Source: Amycolatopsis sp. cg9 (GTDB lineage: Bacteria; Actinomycetota; Actinomycetes; Mycobacteriales; Pseudonocardiaceae). From it: a DNA stretch of 64,000 nucleotides. The stretch covers positions 9,222,501-9,286,500 of the forward strand of contig NZ_CP166850.1 in assembly GCF_041346945.1 (NCBI RefSeq). Direction: 5' to 3'. This document shows, piece after piece, positions 9,613 to 18,542 of this stretch (within the stretch, counting starts at the first letter, position 1; every line of letters begins with the position of its first letter). The position numbers were made by a program, and so were the translations under genes. Below the pieces are notes generated by a model, which did not search any database, was not told the origin of the DNA, and saw only the letters and a program-made list of their open reading frames with translations.

Positions 9613-10344
9613 GACCACCACGGCTTTTCGCCTCCCTTGTAGATCTTGGTGAAGCCGTCCGTTCCGTGCACGGTCAACGTACTGCCTGGCGGCAGCACGA
9701 CGCCGAGGAGACCGTCACAGCTCATCATGCCCTTGCAGGGCTGGTTGTTGATGACCACGGTCGCGTCGGTGATTCCCTGGTCGCGCATGGCGGCGGCGAT
9801 CTTCAGCTCGACGTCTGCTGACGCGGTGACGGGCAGTTTCGGGCAGCCGGCCGCCTGCAGGACGTCGTTGACCCGTTGGGACAGGGCGTCCTGACCGCTG
9901 GTGACGGCGCTGGGGGCGGCGCCGGGGGCGAACCAGCGGCCGTGGGTTTTCTGGCCCCGGCGGGTGACCGCTGGGGGGAAGCCGGCGCCGCTGTGTTTCG
10001 ACGGGTCCGGCGGGTGGTGCGCCCGGCTGCGGGTTCGGCGGGGCCGAGCCGGCCTTGCTTCCGTTCTCACTGCCAGGAGTTGCCGGGGCGACGCGGTCCC
10101 GGTAGCCGGTGAGCAAATCGGTTGCCTTACCAACGGTCGCGAGGAGTCGCTCGATGCCCTCGACGGCTGCGCTCTGCTGGCCGAGCGCCTCAGTGGGTTC
10201 CGGAGCGCCCGCTCCGGACGTGCTGCGCCGTAAGGTGTCGCGGGCGTCGGTGAGGTCCTGGTTGGCCTGCTGGAGCGCCGCCTTGACCGCGCGGAGCTTG
10301 TCCAACCCTGTCGCGACGGCGCGCACAAGCTGCTCGACGGACAC
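9609..10344 (-). pseudogene. DddA-like (SCP1.201) deaminase toxin, frameshifted
   Basis: The N-terminal half (start GTG 10344 after GGGGAGGGG) is a helical domain (VRAVATGLDKLRAVKAALQQ) typical of this toxin family. The catalytic half lies in another frame: KTHGRWFAPG, then DVELKIAAAMRDQGITDATV, INNQPCKGMMSC and LPPGSTLTVHG. These match SCP1.201-like double-stranded-DNA cytosine deaminases. The HxE zinc and catalytic motif reads DVE here, with Glu kept and His replaced by Asp, while both cysteines of the PC...C motif remain. The frames change between about 9950 and 10030, so the full protein is not made without a shift. The stop overlaps the immunity gene. Confidence 0.75.
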
Positions 10345-10858
10345 CTCCGCGCGCCCCTCCCCGACGCAGCTGGTCCGGGTGTGATCGGCCGGCGCGCCGT
10401 TGCGATCATGATCGCGAAGTCCGCTTCGACGCAACTCGATCGGGCTGAATCAGCACGGGCTCCTCTGCCTGCGGCGCGGCATCCCGACGAGCAGACCCGG
10501 CGCCAACTGGGTGAAACACACGGCATCGTCAGGACGTCGCGAGCGCAGCCGGGGTCGAACCCGTTCTCCGGCTAGACGCCGCTGCGGCCGGTCTCCACGG
10601 CGTCGAGGCACTCTGCGACGCAACGCGCCAGATGTGGCTGCAGCCGCGGGGCTTCCCGCTACCGAGGTCAGACGCCGGCACACCCCGGCGACCTCGGCGC
10701 CACCGACGCGCACAACGTCCTCCGCCCCAGCGAGCCGAACAGGCCAGCTCCCAGCTCCCCGCACCACACGCTCCGGACCCGTGTCACGCCCCCACCACGA
10801 CGTCGACGCCCGCACAAAGGGGTCTGGAACAGGCTCTTTGTCACGTCGCTGCTCGCAC
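10345..10858. other. Upstream region of toxin gene, no supported gene
   Basis: About 510 bases. Open frames exist on both strands (10511-10918 plus, 10450-10815 minus) but both are arginine- and proline-rich with no recognisable features. It probably contains the toxin promoter. Confidence 0.35.
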
Positions 10859-10889
10859 TTGGATTGGCTCTCTAGAGAGCGTCTCTACA
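10859..10889 (+). promoter_or_regulatory. Promoter with 14-bp palindrome
   Basis: A -35-like TTGGAT (10859-10864) and a -10-like TCTACA (10884-10889) bracket the perfect palindrome GCTCTCTAGAGAGC (10867-10880). A palindrome between -35 and -10 is a classical operator position. It lies about 40 bases before the 43-codon gene. Confidence 0.45.
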
Positions 10890-10930
10890 GTGCAGCTGTC
10901 TCGCACGCACGGAGTTGAGAGGAGGTCGAG

Positions 10931-11062
10931 ATGGATCCAAAGAAGTGGACGGAATGGACGGTGGGGCTCACCCACTGGGTAAGCCCCACCGCCAAGGCGC
11001 TGACCGCGGTGATCAAGCCGCTCGCCGAGCTGCTTGCTGAGCTACGCCGCTGGTTCAGCTAG
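10931..11062 (+). CDS. Small amphipathic peptide, 43 aa
   Basis: Starts at ATG 10931 with GAGAGGAGG just upstream. The peptide has a tryptophan-rich N terminus (MDPKKWTEWTVGLTHW) and a C-terminal amphipathic helix (AVIKPLAELLAELRRWFS). It has no classic membrane segment but could lie on a membrane surface. It is framed by its own promoter and palindrome and by a strong hairpin at 11077-11106, so it is very likely a real single-gene unit. A peptide toxin, a regulator or a membrane-associated peptide are all possible; the function is unknown. Confidence 0.6.
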   Translation: MDPKKWTEWTVGLTHWVSPTAKALTAVIKPLAELLAELRRWFS

Positions 11063-11076
11063 ACGCAGGAAGGGTC

Positions 11077-11106
11077 GTCGTCTCTCGGCCTCACCCGAGA
11101 GACGAC
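11077..11106 (+). terminator. Hairpin terminator of the small-peptide gene
   Basis: Perfect 12-bp stem GTCGTCTCTCGG / CCGAGAGACGAC with a 6-base loop, 14 bases after the stop codon. There is no T tract, as is common for actinobacterial terminators. Confidence 0.7.
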
Positions 11107-11325
11107 ACCTGCGACTTCCGAAGAGTAGAACCCGCCGGTCGAAGGCCCCTCAAGCCCGCACTACACTGCGTCACAACCCCGCGCTGACCTCCGTTTATGG
11201 ATGGGCGCCGACGTGGTCGTTGTAGCAGTTGCGACCGTCGGTAGCGCCGCGACCCTCCCCAGGTGCTCAGCCAGCTAACCTGCCAGCACGCCAGGTCCCG
11301 AGTGGACCACCTCGGGGTGAAGGGC

Positions 11326-11895
11326 ATGGACACGTTCGTGACGGTGGACTCCAGACAGCAAACCTGCTCTCGCACGGAAGTGACATTGAACGATGCTGCC
11401 GAGGGGCAGTGGCCCCGGCCGCGAGCCCAGTGCGCCGTCGACCTCGACCTATACGGAGACGCGCTCCCAGATCGACCGCAAGCACGTCCGCGCCCCTGGC
11501 TGGCCGCGAGCTCCGGCGACGGCAACCGCGCGGCGGGGTGGGATCCGTGGAAGTTCGACCATCAGCGCGCGCACCGCATGCGGAGTGACGACCTCTGTCA
11601 AGTCTGCGGAACATCCCGTTCAGACGTCGTGTACGTCCTGGCACCGGCCCATCGGCTGACCACGATGGTCGAGATGTACGGCGGAGCCGTGTGCTCGCTT
11701 AAATGCGCGCGGTTGACCGCAGCCGTCTGCCCGCACTACACCACGGCCGGCTCGCCCACCCTGATCTACGCCGTGCCCCGTCACGAGCGGGTCGACTTGG
11801 TCGGCTGCGACCTCGACAACGACGACGAGTACGACGTTTCCGGCATCGTGCCTACCGCCTCGATCTCGATCGACGAAGCGCGCCGACTGTGCTGA
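11326..11895 (+). CDS. Hypothetical protein with Cys pairs
   Basis: 189 aa from ATG 11326; in-frame GTGs at 11263 and 11317 are alternatives. The N-terminal half is polar. The C-terminal half has a CxxC pair (LCQVCGTSRSD), a second cysteine pair (CSLKCARLTAAVCPHY) and an acidic patch (DLDNDDEYDVSG). The spacing suggests a small zinc-binding fold. No signal peptide is present and I know no family. It stands alone between the peptide gene and a convergent gene. Confidence 0.6.
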   Translation: MDTFVTVDSRQQTCSRTEVTLNDAAEGQWPRPRAQCAVDLDLYGDALPDRPQARPRPWLAASSGDGNRAAGWDPWKFDHQRAHRMRSDDLCQVCGTSRSDVVYVLAPAHRLTTMVEMYGGAVCSLKCARLTAAVCPHYTTAGSPTLIYAVPRHERVDLVGCDLDNDDEYDVSGIVPTASISIDEARRLC

Positions 11896-12033
11896 GGCGG
11901 ATCTCGATCTCACGGGTGGGTTGACGGCTTACGAAGGTGACGCTGCTCGATTCCGGGCCAGAGGTGATCGATGCGGCCGGCAAGCTCGGGCGTGACCTGA
12001 CCATCCGGGAAGTAGTTGTCGGACATGGTTCTG

Positions 12034-12756
12034 CTACTCCGTCGGACGTCTCAGCCAGAACGTGCGCTGGAGCCAGTCGCTGGTTTCGGCGCTCCCTGGC
12101 TGGGGACTGAAGATGCCGTTGCGTATTTCCTCGGTGCTCAGTTCCCAGCCCTCGGTACCGAGCCGGTTGAGTGCGCGCTGGGCGACGTCGGCGGCCCGCT
12201 CGGCGAGCGTTGCCCTGTCGAGCGGCAGGATGTACTTCCCCGCCAATGGTTGCCGCAGCGCCGGATCGACCTCGGCTGGTTCGTTGTCGACAACGAGCTC
12301 CAGTTCGGTCCGTTCGCCGGCCTGGTCCACGAGAGTGGTCGCCACCGTCCAGGCGGTCGTGACCACGTCTTCGAACGTCTGCCGTCGCACGGTCACCAGG
12401 CGTTCACTTCCGGTCACTGCGAAGCTGGGCGGTGTCCGCACCGGGCGCCATCCGCAGCAATTCTCGTGCTCGGCCGAGTCACGTTCGGTCGAATTCTGCA
12501 TTCCCGCTCGCGGATGAGCCCGGCACGTGGCGCAGCAGGACTCGTGCAGTTCCGTCATCACGACGCGGCGCGTCGCGGTTACGTTGTCCGAGATCCTGCG
12601 GTTGATCCCGGTGCACGATTCGGTCCCATCCAGGCGCGATGGTCGCCGCTCGTCCACGGACTCAACCATCGGCCACAACGCGGGATCTGCCTCGGAGTCG
12701 TAGAAGGTCTGCCATCGGCGCACCTGGACGAGCCGGGAGTATTGCCACCTGGTCAC
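12034..12756 (-). CDS. Hypothetical protein with DUF4177-like end
   Basis: 240 aa from GTG 12756 with AAGGAGG upstream. It opens MTRWQYSRLV and closes with LNRLGTEGWELSTEE and TFWLRRP, the strand-helix-strand pattern of DUF4177-like proteins (which read W-E-Y ... L-N-x-x-G-x-E-G-W-E-L). The middle is cysteine-containing and unusually long for that family, so the domain may be split by an insertion. A second helical section (TVATTLVDQAGERTELELVV) lies between. Function unknown. Confidence 0.6.
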   Translation of the reverse strand: MTRWQYSRLVQVRRWQTFYDSEADPALWPMVESVDERRPSRLDGTESCTGINRRISDNVTATRRVVMTELHESCCATCRAHPRAGMQNSTERDSAEHENCCGWRPVRTPPSFAVTGSERLVTVRRQTFEDVVTTAWTVATTLVDQAGERTELELVVDNEPAEVDPALRQPLAGKYILPLDRATLAERAADVAQRALNRLGTEGWELSTEEIRNGIFSPQPGSAETSDWLQRTFWLRRPTE

Positions 12757-13092
12757 GGCCCTACGCCTCCTTGGTTACCGGTCGCGAAGGAGTCGTTCCC
12801 GGGGCGCCACCCGTTACGTCCAGGCTTCACAGGAAACTCGGAAATTCCGAATAGCCAGGACCTCGCCGACCCGCCACCGCCGACAACGAGGGTGGCGGCG
12901 ATGGCGGATCGCGTCGAGCTGAACGGCGGTGGTGGCCGCTGTAGCCGGAGTGCAGCCAAGTCACCGCCTTCGTCGCCAGGACGACGTCGAGGATTGGTCG
13001 GTCCAGGACTCCCCCGGGACGCTGTGCTGACCGAGATTCCGAACCGGCCGCTGGCTGGCTGGCTCCGCGGCTTCGGTCAGTCGCCGACGTGA
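12757..13092. other. Intergenic region, nothing supported
   Basis: 336 bases upstream of the minus-strand gene. Frames on both strands are glycine-, proline- and arginine-rich and lack protein-like features. Confidence 0.35.
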
Positions 13093-13401
13093 CGGCGGCT
13101 GAAGTCCCGCACGGTCCGGGGCCTTATCTCAGGCTGCGTGCTGGCGGGGCCGAGGATGTCGAAGATCAGGTCGTCCCAGTTGATGCAGGCGGGCCGGCCG
13201 TCGCTCATCAGGTGTGCGGTCCAGTGCAGGTCGGCCAGCCAGGTCCGGATCGCTCCGCGGCGACCGCGTAGCCCGCGGCGGGTTCAGAGGGGTCGTGGGT
13301 GACTGCCAGCGGCCAGGGGGTCCGGTGCGGCGAGCAGCTACTCCAGCCGGAAGTAGCCCTCGTCTTCCTCTGCGGTAAGTCGGTTCTTGCAGCAGAAGGG
13401 C
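13093..13401 (-). pseudogene. Decayed gene remnant
   Basis: Three protein-like stretches on the minus strand sit in different frames. In order they are LTAEEDEGYFRLE, ended by an in-frame TAG; LAVTHDPSEPAAGYAVAAER; and IRTWLADLHWTAHLMSDG followed by RPACINWDDLIFDILGPAS. Together they read like the C-terminal part of one protein broken by a stop and at least two shifts. The family is not recognised. Confidence 0.4.
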
Positions 13402-13445
13402 CGTGGTGGTTGTGCCCGAGAGTTCCCTCGGGCACAACCACCACG
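13402..13445. terminator. Perfect 19-bp hairpin, probable bidirectional terminator
   Basis: The arms at 13402-13420 and 13427-13445 are exact inverse complements (CGTGGTGGTTGTGCCCGAG) with a 6-base loop. It starts 3 bases after the end of the large minus-strand vWA gene, so it very likely ends that transcript. Confidence 0.8.
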
Positions 13446-13448
13446 AGT

Positions 13449-15737
13449 CTACTTTCGGAGGTTGACCTGGGCGGTGGTGAGGTTGTTGCGGTAGTTCGGG
13501 TCACCGACCTTGAGTGAGGCGCCGGCGGCCGCGATGGTCTGGGTGCCGGTCATCCCGCGGTCCGGGGTGACGATGATCTTGTAGGTCACTGATTTGGTGG
13601 TGCCCATCGACGGCACGACGAAGGCTGCTAGACGTCCGCCGTCGGTGATGATGCCGCCGCCGGCGTTCGTGACGCGCAGTCCCTTGGGCAGCGACATCCC
13701 CGCCACGACGGCGGTCGCTGTCGCTGGTCCGTTGTTGCGGACGGTCAGGGTCATCGTGAATGGTGAGCCGCTTGTGGTCGTTGCTGGGCCGGTCAGGGTC
13801 AGTGCGAGGTCCGCCCGGGCCGGACCCGGTGGCGCTGCGATGGTGGCGGTAAAGGTTGCCGGGGATGTCACTCCGGGGGTGGTCGCGGTGATGGTGACCG
13901 GGCCGGTGGTGGTGCCGGCGGTCAGGGTCGGTGCCACGGCCTGGCCGTTCGCCCCGGTGGTCGCGGTCGCCGTGGCGGCGCCGCCGGGGAAGGTGGCCGT
14001 ACCGGCGGTGACGGTGAAGGTCACCGGGGCGTTGGCGGCCGGCGCGCCGATGGTGTTGGTGACCGAGGCGGTCAGTGGCGCGGTGAAGGGTGTGCCGGGG
14101 ATGGTGGACTGGCCGCTGCCCGAAACTGCCGTGACGGCTGCGGGGACCGGGTCGGTGACGGTGGCGGTGAACGTGGCCGGCGTCGTCGTGCTCGGGGCGG
14201 TGGCCGCGACGGTGACCGTGCCGGGTGTTGCGGTGGCGGTCAGGGCTGGGGCGATGGCGCGACCGTCTGCGCCGGTGGTGACCAGGGCCGTGGTTGCGCC
14301 GCCGGGGAAGGTGGCGGGGCCGTCGATGGTGAAGGTGACGGGGACGTCGGCCAGCGGCGCCGAGGTGGCTGTGGCCACCGCGGCGGTCAGGGGGAGCGGG
14401 AAGGCGGTGCCCGCTGGGGTCGACTGGCCGGTGCCTGCGGCGGCGGTGATGGTGGTCGTGGGGACGGATGCTTCGTTGAGGATCTCGCCGAGGATGGCGG
14501 CGTACCGGTCGGGCCCGGCGCCTGGCTCGTAGTAGAAGCGGCCCCCGGTTTCGCGGGCTAGCTGCTCGAACACCACGCGGGATGACGGGACCTCGTCGGC
14601 TGCGACGGCGGTGCTGCTCGTCTGGTTCTGTGCCTGGGCGGTCCGTGAGGCCACGCCGGCCTCGCCGGTGCAGTCGCCGGAGAGCATCACGTTGACCGGG
14701 ACACCGAGGCTCCTGGCGCGGGCGACGATGGCGCTGATGTCGCTGCTGTGCGGTGAGGCGTCGGTGGCGAGGACGATCTGCCCGGCGCTGTCCTCGTCGC
14801 CGGTCATGCGGTCCAGTGCCAGGTTCACCGCGCCCAGCGAGTCTTCGGGGCAGTCGTCGCCGCCGTCGGCCTCGAGGCTGTTGACCGTGTTGATGACCGC
14901 GGCGGTGTCGGTGGTGTTCGCCAGCCGCAGCGTCGGGGTGTCTTTGAAGCTCACCACCTCGTACGACACGCCGCGTTGCGTCTTGTTGTAGTCGGTGCCC
15001 TGGCTTTCGATGAAGCTGGCCAGCCCTGCTTTGACGCCGCCGAGCTGGTCGCTCATCGAGCCGGTGTCGTCGATCGCCAGGGTGGCGCGCAGTGGTGGCC
15101 AGGTGGACACCACGTTCTGTACCTTGACCTCGCCGCCGCAGCTGCCAGTGTGTGTCGTCTCCATGGCGGTGCGGTTGATCGGGTTCCGTGCGCCGCCGGC
15201 TGCTTTGAGGATGCGGAAGTCGACCTCGGCGCCGGTGGTGAGGAAGTCGTCGGCGTAGATCGTGCCCTGGCGGATCCCGCCGCGCGGATCACGCGAGACG
15301 GTCGAGGCCATGAAGCCGGACACCTGGGCGGTCTGCGCGCCGAACGGGCAGGTCACGACGGTTTTGGCCGTGCCGAGGATGTCCGTGCCCGAGGCTCTGA
15401 TGTCGGTGACGACGCTGCCGATGCCGAAGAACAGGCCCGAGCTGATGGCCGCGCCGCCGGCGGGGGCGGAGGTGATCTTCTGCGTGGCCCTGTCGATCGT
15501 GTAGATCTTGGCCGGGTCGAGCTGGTCGAGTCGCTTGAGTCCCAGGCCGCGCAGCAGGTCGCCGAGCACCGGGTTGGATTTCAGCGCTGCCTGGCTGTAT
15601 TCGGCGGACATCGCGGCGAACCCGCCTGGCGGTACGGGCCCCGGACCTGTGTCGGCCGCGGCCGACGGCGCCGCGGCGATCAGCGCTCCCAGAACTAGCG
15701 CGGCTGTTCCCAGCGCGCGGGCTTTCATGGCTCTCAT
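13449..15737 (-). CDS. Secreted vWA protein with Ig-like and DUF11 domains
   Basis: 762 aa from ATG 15737, chosen because GAGGGA stands 8 bases upstream and a signal peptide follows directly (RALGTAALVLGALIAAAPSA, cleavage near AAA-D). A longer frame to 16139 lacks support. Residues about 220-440 form a von Willebrand A domain with the metal site DDTGSMS and VLATDASPHSSD. Two Ig-like repeats follow (VPVTFTIDGPATFPGG and APVTFTVTAGTATFPGG, each ending PATFTAT), then a DUF11/CARDB-like domain (LTVRNNGPATATAVVAGMSL). It is probably exported and involved in surface binding or adhesion. No LPXTG sorting signal is visible. Confidence 0.85.
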   Translation of the reverse strand: MRAMKARALGTAALVLGALIAAAPSAAADTGPGPVPPGGFAAMSAEYSQAALKSNPVLGDLLRGLGLKRLDQLDPAKIYTIDRATQKITSAPAGGAAISSGLFFGIGSVVTDIRASGTDILGTAKTVVTCPFGAQTAQVSGFMASTVSRDPRGGIRQGTIYADDFLTTGAEVDFRILKAAGGARNPINRTAMETTHTGSCGGEVKVQNVVSTWPPLRATLAIDDTGSMSDQLGGVKAGLASFIESQGTDYNKTQRGVSYEVVSFKDTPTLRLANTTDTAAVINTVNSLEADGGDDCPEDSLGAVNLALDRMTGDEDSAGQIVLATDASPHSSDISAIVARARSLGVPVNVMLSGDCTGEAGVASRTAQAQNQTSSTAVAADEVPSSRVVFEQLARETGGRFYYEPGAGPDRYAAILGEILNEASVPTTTITAAAGTGQSTPAGTAFPLPLTAAVATATSAPLADVPVTFTIDGPATFPGGATTALVTTGADGRAIAPALTATATPGTVTVAATAPSTTTPATFTATVTDPVPAAVTAVSGSGQSTIPGTPFTAPLTASVTNTIGAPAANAPVTFTVTAGTATFPGGAATATATTGANGQAVAPTLTAGTTTGPVTITATTPGVTSPATFTATIAAPPGPARADLALTLTGPATTTSGSPFTMTLTVRNNGPATATAVVAGMSLPKGLRVTNAGGGIITDGGRLAAFVVPSMGTTKSVTYKIIVTPDRGMTGTQTIAAAGASLKVGDPNYRNNLTTAQVNLRK

Positions 15738-16684
15738 GGACTCGTCCCTCGTCTGCGATGTCGTGACAACATCCGGACTCGGTTGCGGGCTCGGCCTCGT
15801 TACCGCACCGGCTCGCGAATCACCCGTTCGCTCGAGAATGGCCGGGGAACTGTGCGGCAGGGCCATCGCGGCTGCCGCAGGTTCCGTCACACACCCGTCG
15901 GAGATATTGATGCCGAACTTCGCGCAGCGCTGCGTAACAAACGCGAAGCCGTATTGGAGGCACTGCGCCTGGGACGAGGTACGCCGCCGTGACCTCGCGC
16001 TCGTGATCCGCGGCGCCTGCAACGTCGCTCCCGCCGACCGGCGAGGTCGATTCTTCGCGCTCGTCCCGGCAGCCCCAGCACCTCGTGTGGCGAAACGCGA
16101 ACTTTCACCAGAACAGAAACCCGATGGCAGCTGGCGCAAGGTGTTGGAGCATCACCACCTCGACATTCCTACCGATGGCTGACATTGCCACCCCTTCGAT
16201 CATCCAGTTTCACAGGTCGATCATGGGACATCGTATGGAGGTTCACGTTGCTCGACTCGACACCGGGCGCGGGACGGGTTTGCATCGTCGAGGCGAGCAC
16301 GTGACGGGTTACGGACAGAAAATGAATAATTTGTGGACAATCTCGATCGTGAGGATCTCGAAGCACGATCACTTCCTGATGTTCGATGCAGACTTGGTAC
16401 GAAAGAGTTAATTCTCGCCTTCACGAAGCCATGCTTTGACGATGCCGTTGTCGGCAAGCAGCGTGGCGCGTACTGTGATCAGTCCGTCACTCACGGCATA
16501 CATGGGGGAAGTCCGCGCAGATGCCAGCAGAAAACTTCGTCGTGACCACAGTGATCACGCGAGCTGAGCATCGACTCGGCTGTCGCGCCCGCCGGGCAGT
16601 CGCCGGAAAGCGCTCGGCACTCCCGCGAGCTCAGCCAGTGCCTGAAGTGCCGGAGAAGAGCTGACGACGGGCGGGGAGGCCCCG
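15738..16684. other. Long intergenic region, no supported gene
   Basis: About 950 bases between divergent genes. A short plus-strand stretch near 15900-15990 reads DIDAELRAALRNKREAVLEA and may be a gene remnant. From about 16200 to 16520 the DNA is AT-richer and probably holds promoters. No palindrome or full gene stood out. Confidence 0.4.
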
Positions 16685-16972
16685 ATGGGAAAAGGTTTCA
16701 CAGTCGCGCTGGACGAGCTGCAGCGGGTCGGCGACAGCGCCCTGCCGATGTTGCGTGACATGATGGGCGCACAGCTGCCCGTGTTGACCGCGCACGAAGG
16801 TCTCGCCGGCCCCGGGGCATTGGACGTGGTCAACGAGTTCCAGGGCTCGTACGCGCGGTTGACCGACGAGATCGCCGCCCGGCTGAAACATGGCACCGAG
16901 GTCGTCGACGCCACCGCGGCCGCGGCCACAGCGATCGTCGCGCTCTATCGCCGCGCCGACGGGCAGGCCTAG
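16685..16972 (+). CDS. Small ESX-associated helical protein
   Basis: 95 aa, start after GGGGAGG. It is all-helical with two long helices and a turn (GLAGPGALDVVNEFQGSY). The size and placement match the WXG100/EspC-like small proteins found in front of larger type VII substrates in Pseudonocardiaceae. A strict WXG motif is absent; the FQGSY turn occupies that place. It ends 2 bases before the next gene and is probably co-exported with it, although no secretion machinery genes are in the window. Confidence 0.7.
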   Translation: MGKGFTVALDELQRVGDSALPMLRDMMGAQLPVLTAHEGLAGPGALDVVNEFQGSYARLTDEIAARLKHGTEVVDATAAAATAIVALYRRADGQA

Positions 16973-16974
16973 CC

Positions 16975-17958
16975 ATGGCCGACTGGAAAACCGACGACGA
17001 GGTGCGCTCGGCCGCCGACCGCGCCGCACGCCGGCTGATCGACCTGTTCGACGACGAGCAGCCCGACGGACTGTGGCTCGGTCCGCCCGAGACCTATCCC
17101 GAAGGCGGCGGTGTGCTCCTGCGCGGTCTGCTTCACGACGCCGATCAGGTACTCAGTCTCGATCCGCAGAAGATCATCGACGAGTTTGACCGGATGAAGA
17201 AGGTCGGCCGCGCCCTGGACGGAACGAGCTCTGCCGACGTCATCGATGCGTTCAGGAAAATCGACTACTCGGTGGAGGACTGGGCAGGCGATGGCGCGGA
17301 CGCGTTCCGACGCCAGATTTCGATGATTCAGGCTTTCCTCGGCCAGCAGACCGGTTACCTGGTGAGGACCGTCGAGTCGCTCGCTGTTCTGTTGGCTGCA
17401 TCTGTGCAGGCGCGGCGGGACTTCATCGCGGTCGCTGAGGCCACCAGCGCCGCGGTCACCAAGGCAGTCAATCAGCACGCCGACGCAGACGAGAAGATCC
17501 TGATCGGGATCGGCGCGAGTGTCGTGTCCGCCGTCCTCGGGATCGCCACGGGCGGCGCCTGGTTCACCGCCGCCGCCGGAGTAGTGATCGGCGCTTCCTC
17601 GGCGGGGATACAGCTGGCCGTGGACGGAGACAAGTTCGCCGAAGTGTCCTCCGGCTACACCGCTGCCAGGAATCAGGTCATCGGCACCTACCAGGACAAC
17701 ATCCGCGACGCGCTCACCAGGGTGCACGACGCCGAACGTGACCTGCTCGAGGAAAAGAACGAACTGTTCGCCCCGATGCCGCCGAGTATTCGCGTGCTCT
17801 CCCCCACCTTCCGCTACGAAGACTTCTCCTCGACCGACCTCCCGGCCGGCGGGTTCGGCGCGCAGGTCGAACGGGAGCACCGGAAGCTGCTGGCCCAGCC
17901 CGCTCCGAGCGGCGTGGCCGGCGCGGGCACCCCGATCCAGCGGCGGCTCGATGGCTGA
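16975..17958 (+). CDS. WXG-type secreted ESX substrate-like protein
   Basis: 327 aa. Residues about 60-180 are helical, with a WAGDGADAF motif that matches the W-x-G turn of type VII substrates. A glycine- and alanine-rich hydrophobic segment (about 180-215, VVSAVLGIATGGAWFTAAAG) may insert in a membrane. A final helical region is rich in charged residues. The gene is coupled to the small helical gene before it and overlaps the lipoprotein gene after it. Confidence 0.7.
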   Translation: MADWKTDDEVRSAADRAARRLIDLFDDEQPDGLWLGPPETYPEGGGVLLRGLLHDADQVLSLDPQKIIDEFDRMKKVGRALDGTSSADVIDAFRKIDYSVEDWAGDGADAFRRQISMIQAFLGQQTGYLVRTVESLAVLLAASVQARRDFIAVAEATSAAVTKAVNQHADADEKILIGIGASVVSAVLGIATGGAWFTAAAGVVIGASSAGIQLAVDGDKFAEVSSGYTAARNQVIGTYQDNIRDALTRVHDAERDLLEEKNELFAPMPPSIRVLSPTFRYEDFSSTDLPAGGFGAQVEREHRKLLAQPAPSGVAGAGTPIQRRLDG

Positions 17959-18526
17959 GGTCGTACGCCGCGGCGCGCTGGCTGCGCTCCTGCTGGCCGT
18001 CACCGCGACGGCAGGATGCACAGGTGCCGACAGCCCGCCTGCGCCCTCGTCTTCGGTGCCGGCCCCGATCACCGCGCCGGCACTGGATGTGTCCCGGTAC
18101 CTGGCTGCTCCCTGCTCGGGCGTTCCAGTTCCCGTCGCCGTGCAGCTGGGGTTGGCGACCAGCGACGACGCGCACGAGACCGTGCTGGTCGGGGCAGGCG
18201 AGCAGGCGCAGTGCCGGTTCACCAGCGGTCCGCCGCTGACGGCGGCGGCCGAGGTCCGGTTTTACCCGCGGGCGCGGCCGGTGCCGCTGGTCACCGGGCC
18301 CGGCAGCACGGTCACCGCAACCACAGTCGACGGTTATCCGGCTGGGCAGTGGGTGCTCAGCACCGGCACGGGCGGCAGCTTCACCTCGTGTCAGATCCTG
18401 GTCGACGTTGCCCCGCAGCAAGGCGTGGCCTCCCTGTACAACGGCCCCAGCGGCGAACCCATCGAGACCTCGTGTTCGAAGGCCCGGCAGCTGGTGCAGG
18501 GAGTCATTGCGAACCTGCGCCGCTGA
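17951..18526 (+). CDS. DUF3558-like lipoprotein
   Basis: 191 aa from ATG 17951, overlapping the upstream stop by 8 bases; a longer frame has no better start. The signal peptide ends in a lipobox (VTATAGC), so the protein is likely anchored to the outer face of the membrane. The mature part contains the paired cysteines and strand pattern of DUF3558 (LAAPCSGVPV, AQCRFTSG, TSCQILVDV). DUF3558 lipoproteins commonly accompany ESX genes in this family of bacteria; their role is unknown. Confidence 0.75.
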   Translation: MAEVVRRGALAALLLAVTATAGCTGADSPPAPSSSVPAPITAPALDVSRYLAAPCSGVPVPVAVQLGLATSDDAHETVLVGAGEQAQCRFTSGPPLTAAAEVRFYPRARPVPLVTGPGSTVTATTVDGYPAGQWVLSTGTGGSFTSCQILVDVAPQQGVASLYNGPSGEPIETSCSKARQLVQGVIANLRR

Positions 18527-18542
18527 GGAGCGCGTCGAAGGT

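Noticed and set aside
10549..10580. tRNA T-arm-like sequence (GGGGTCGAACCCG)
   Set aside because: No matching acceptor, D or anticodon stems could be built upstream.
12753..12959. 68-codon minus-strand gene
   Set aside because: Pro/Gly-rich, no ribosome site, and it lies in the upstream region of the 12034-12756 gene.
12016..13092. 358-codon plus-strand frame
   Set aside because: Antisense to a gene with a good ribosome site; composition is rich in Gly, Pro and Arg, as expected of a shadow frame in GC-rich DNA.
15738..16139. N-terminal extension of the vWA protein
   Set aside because: The extension is not protein-like, and the signal peptide and ribosome site place the start at 15737.
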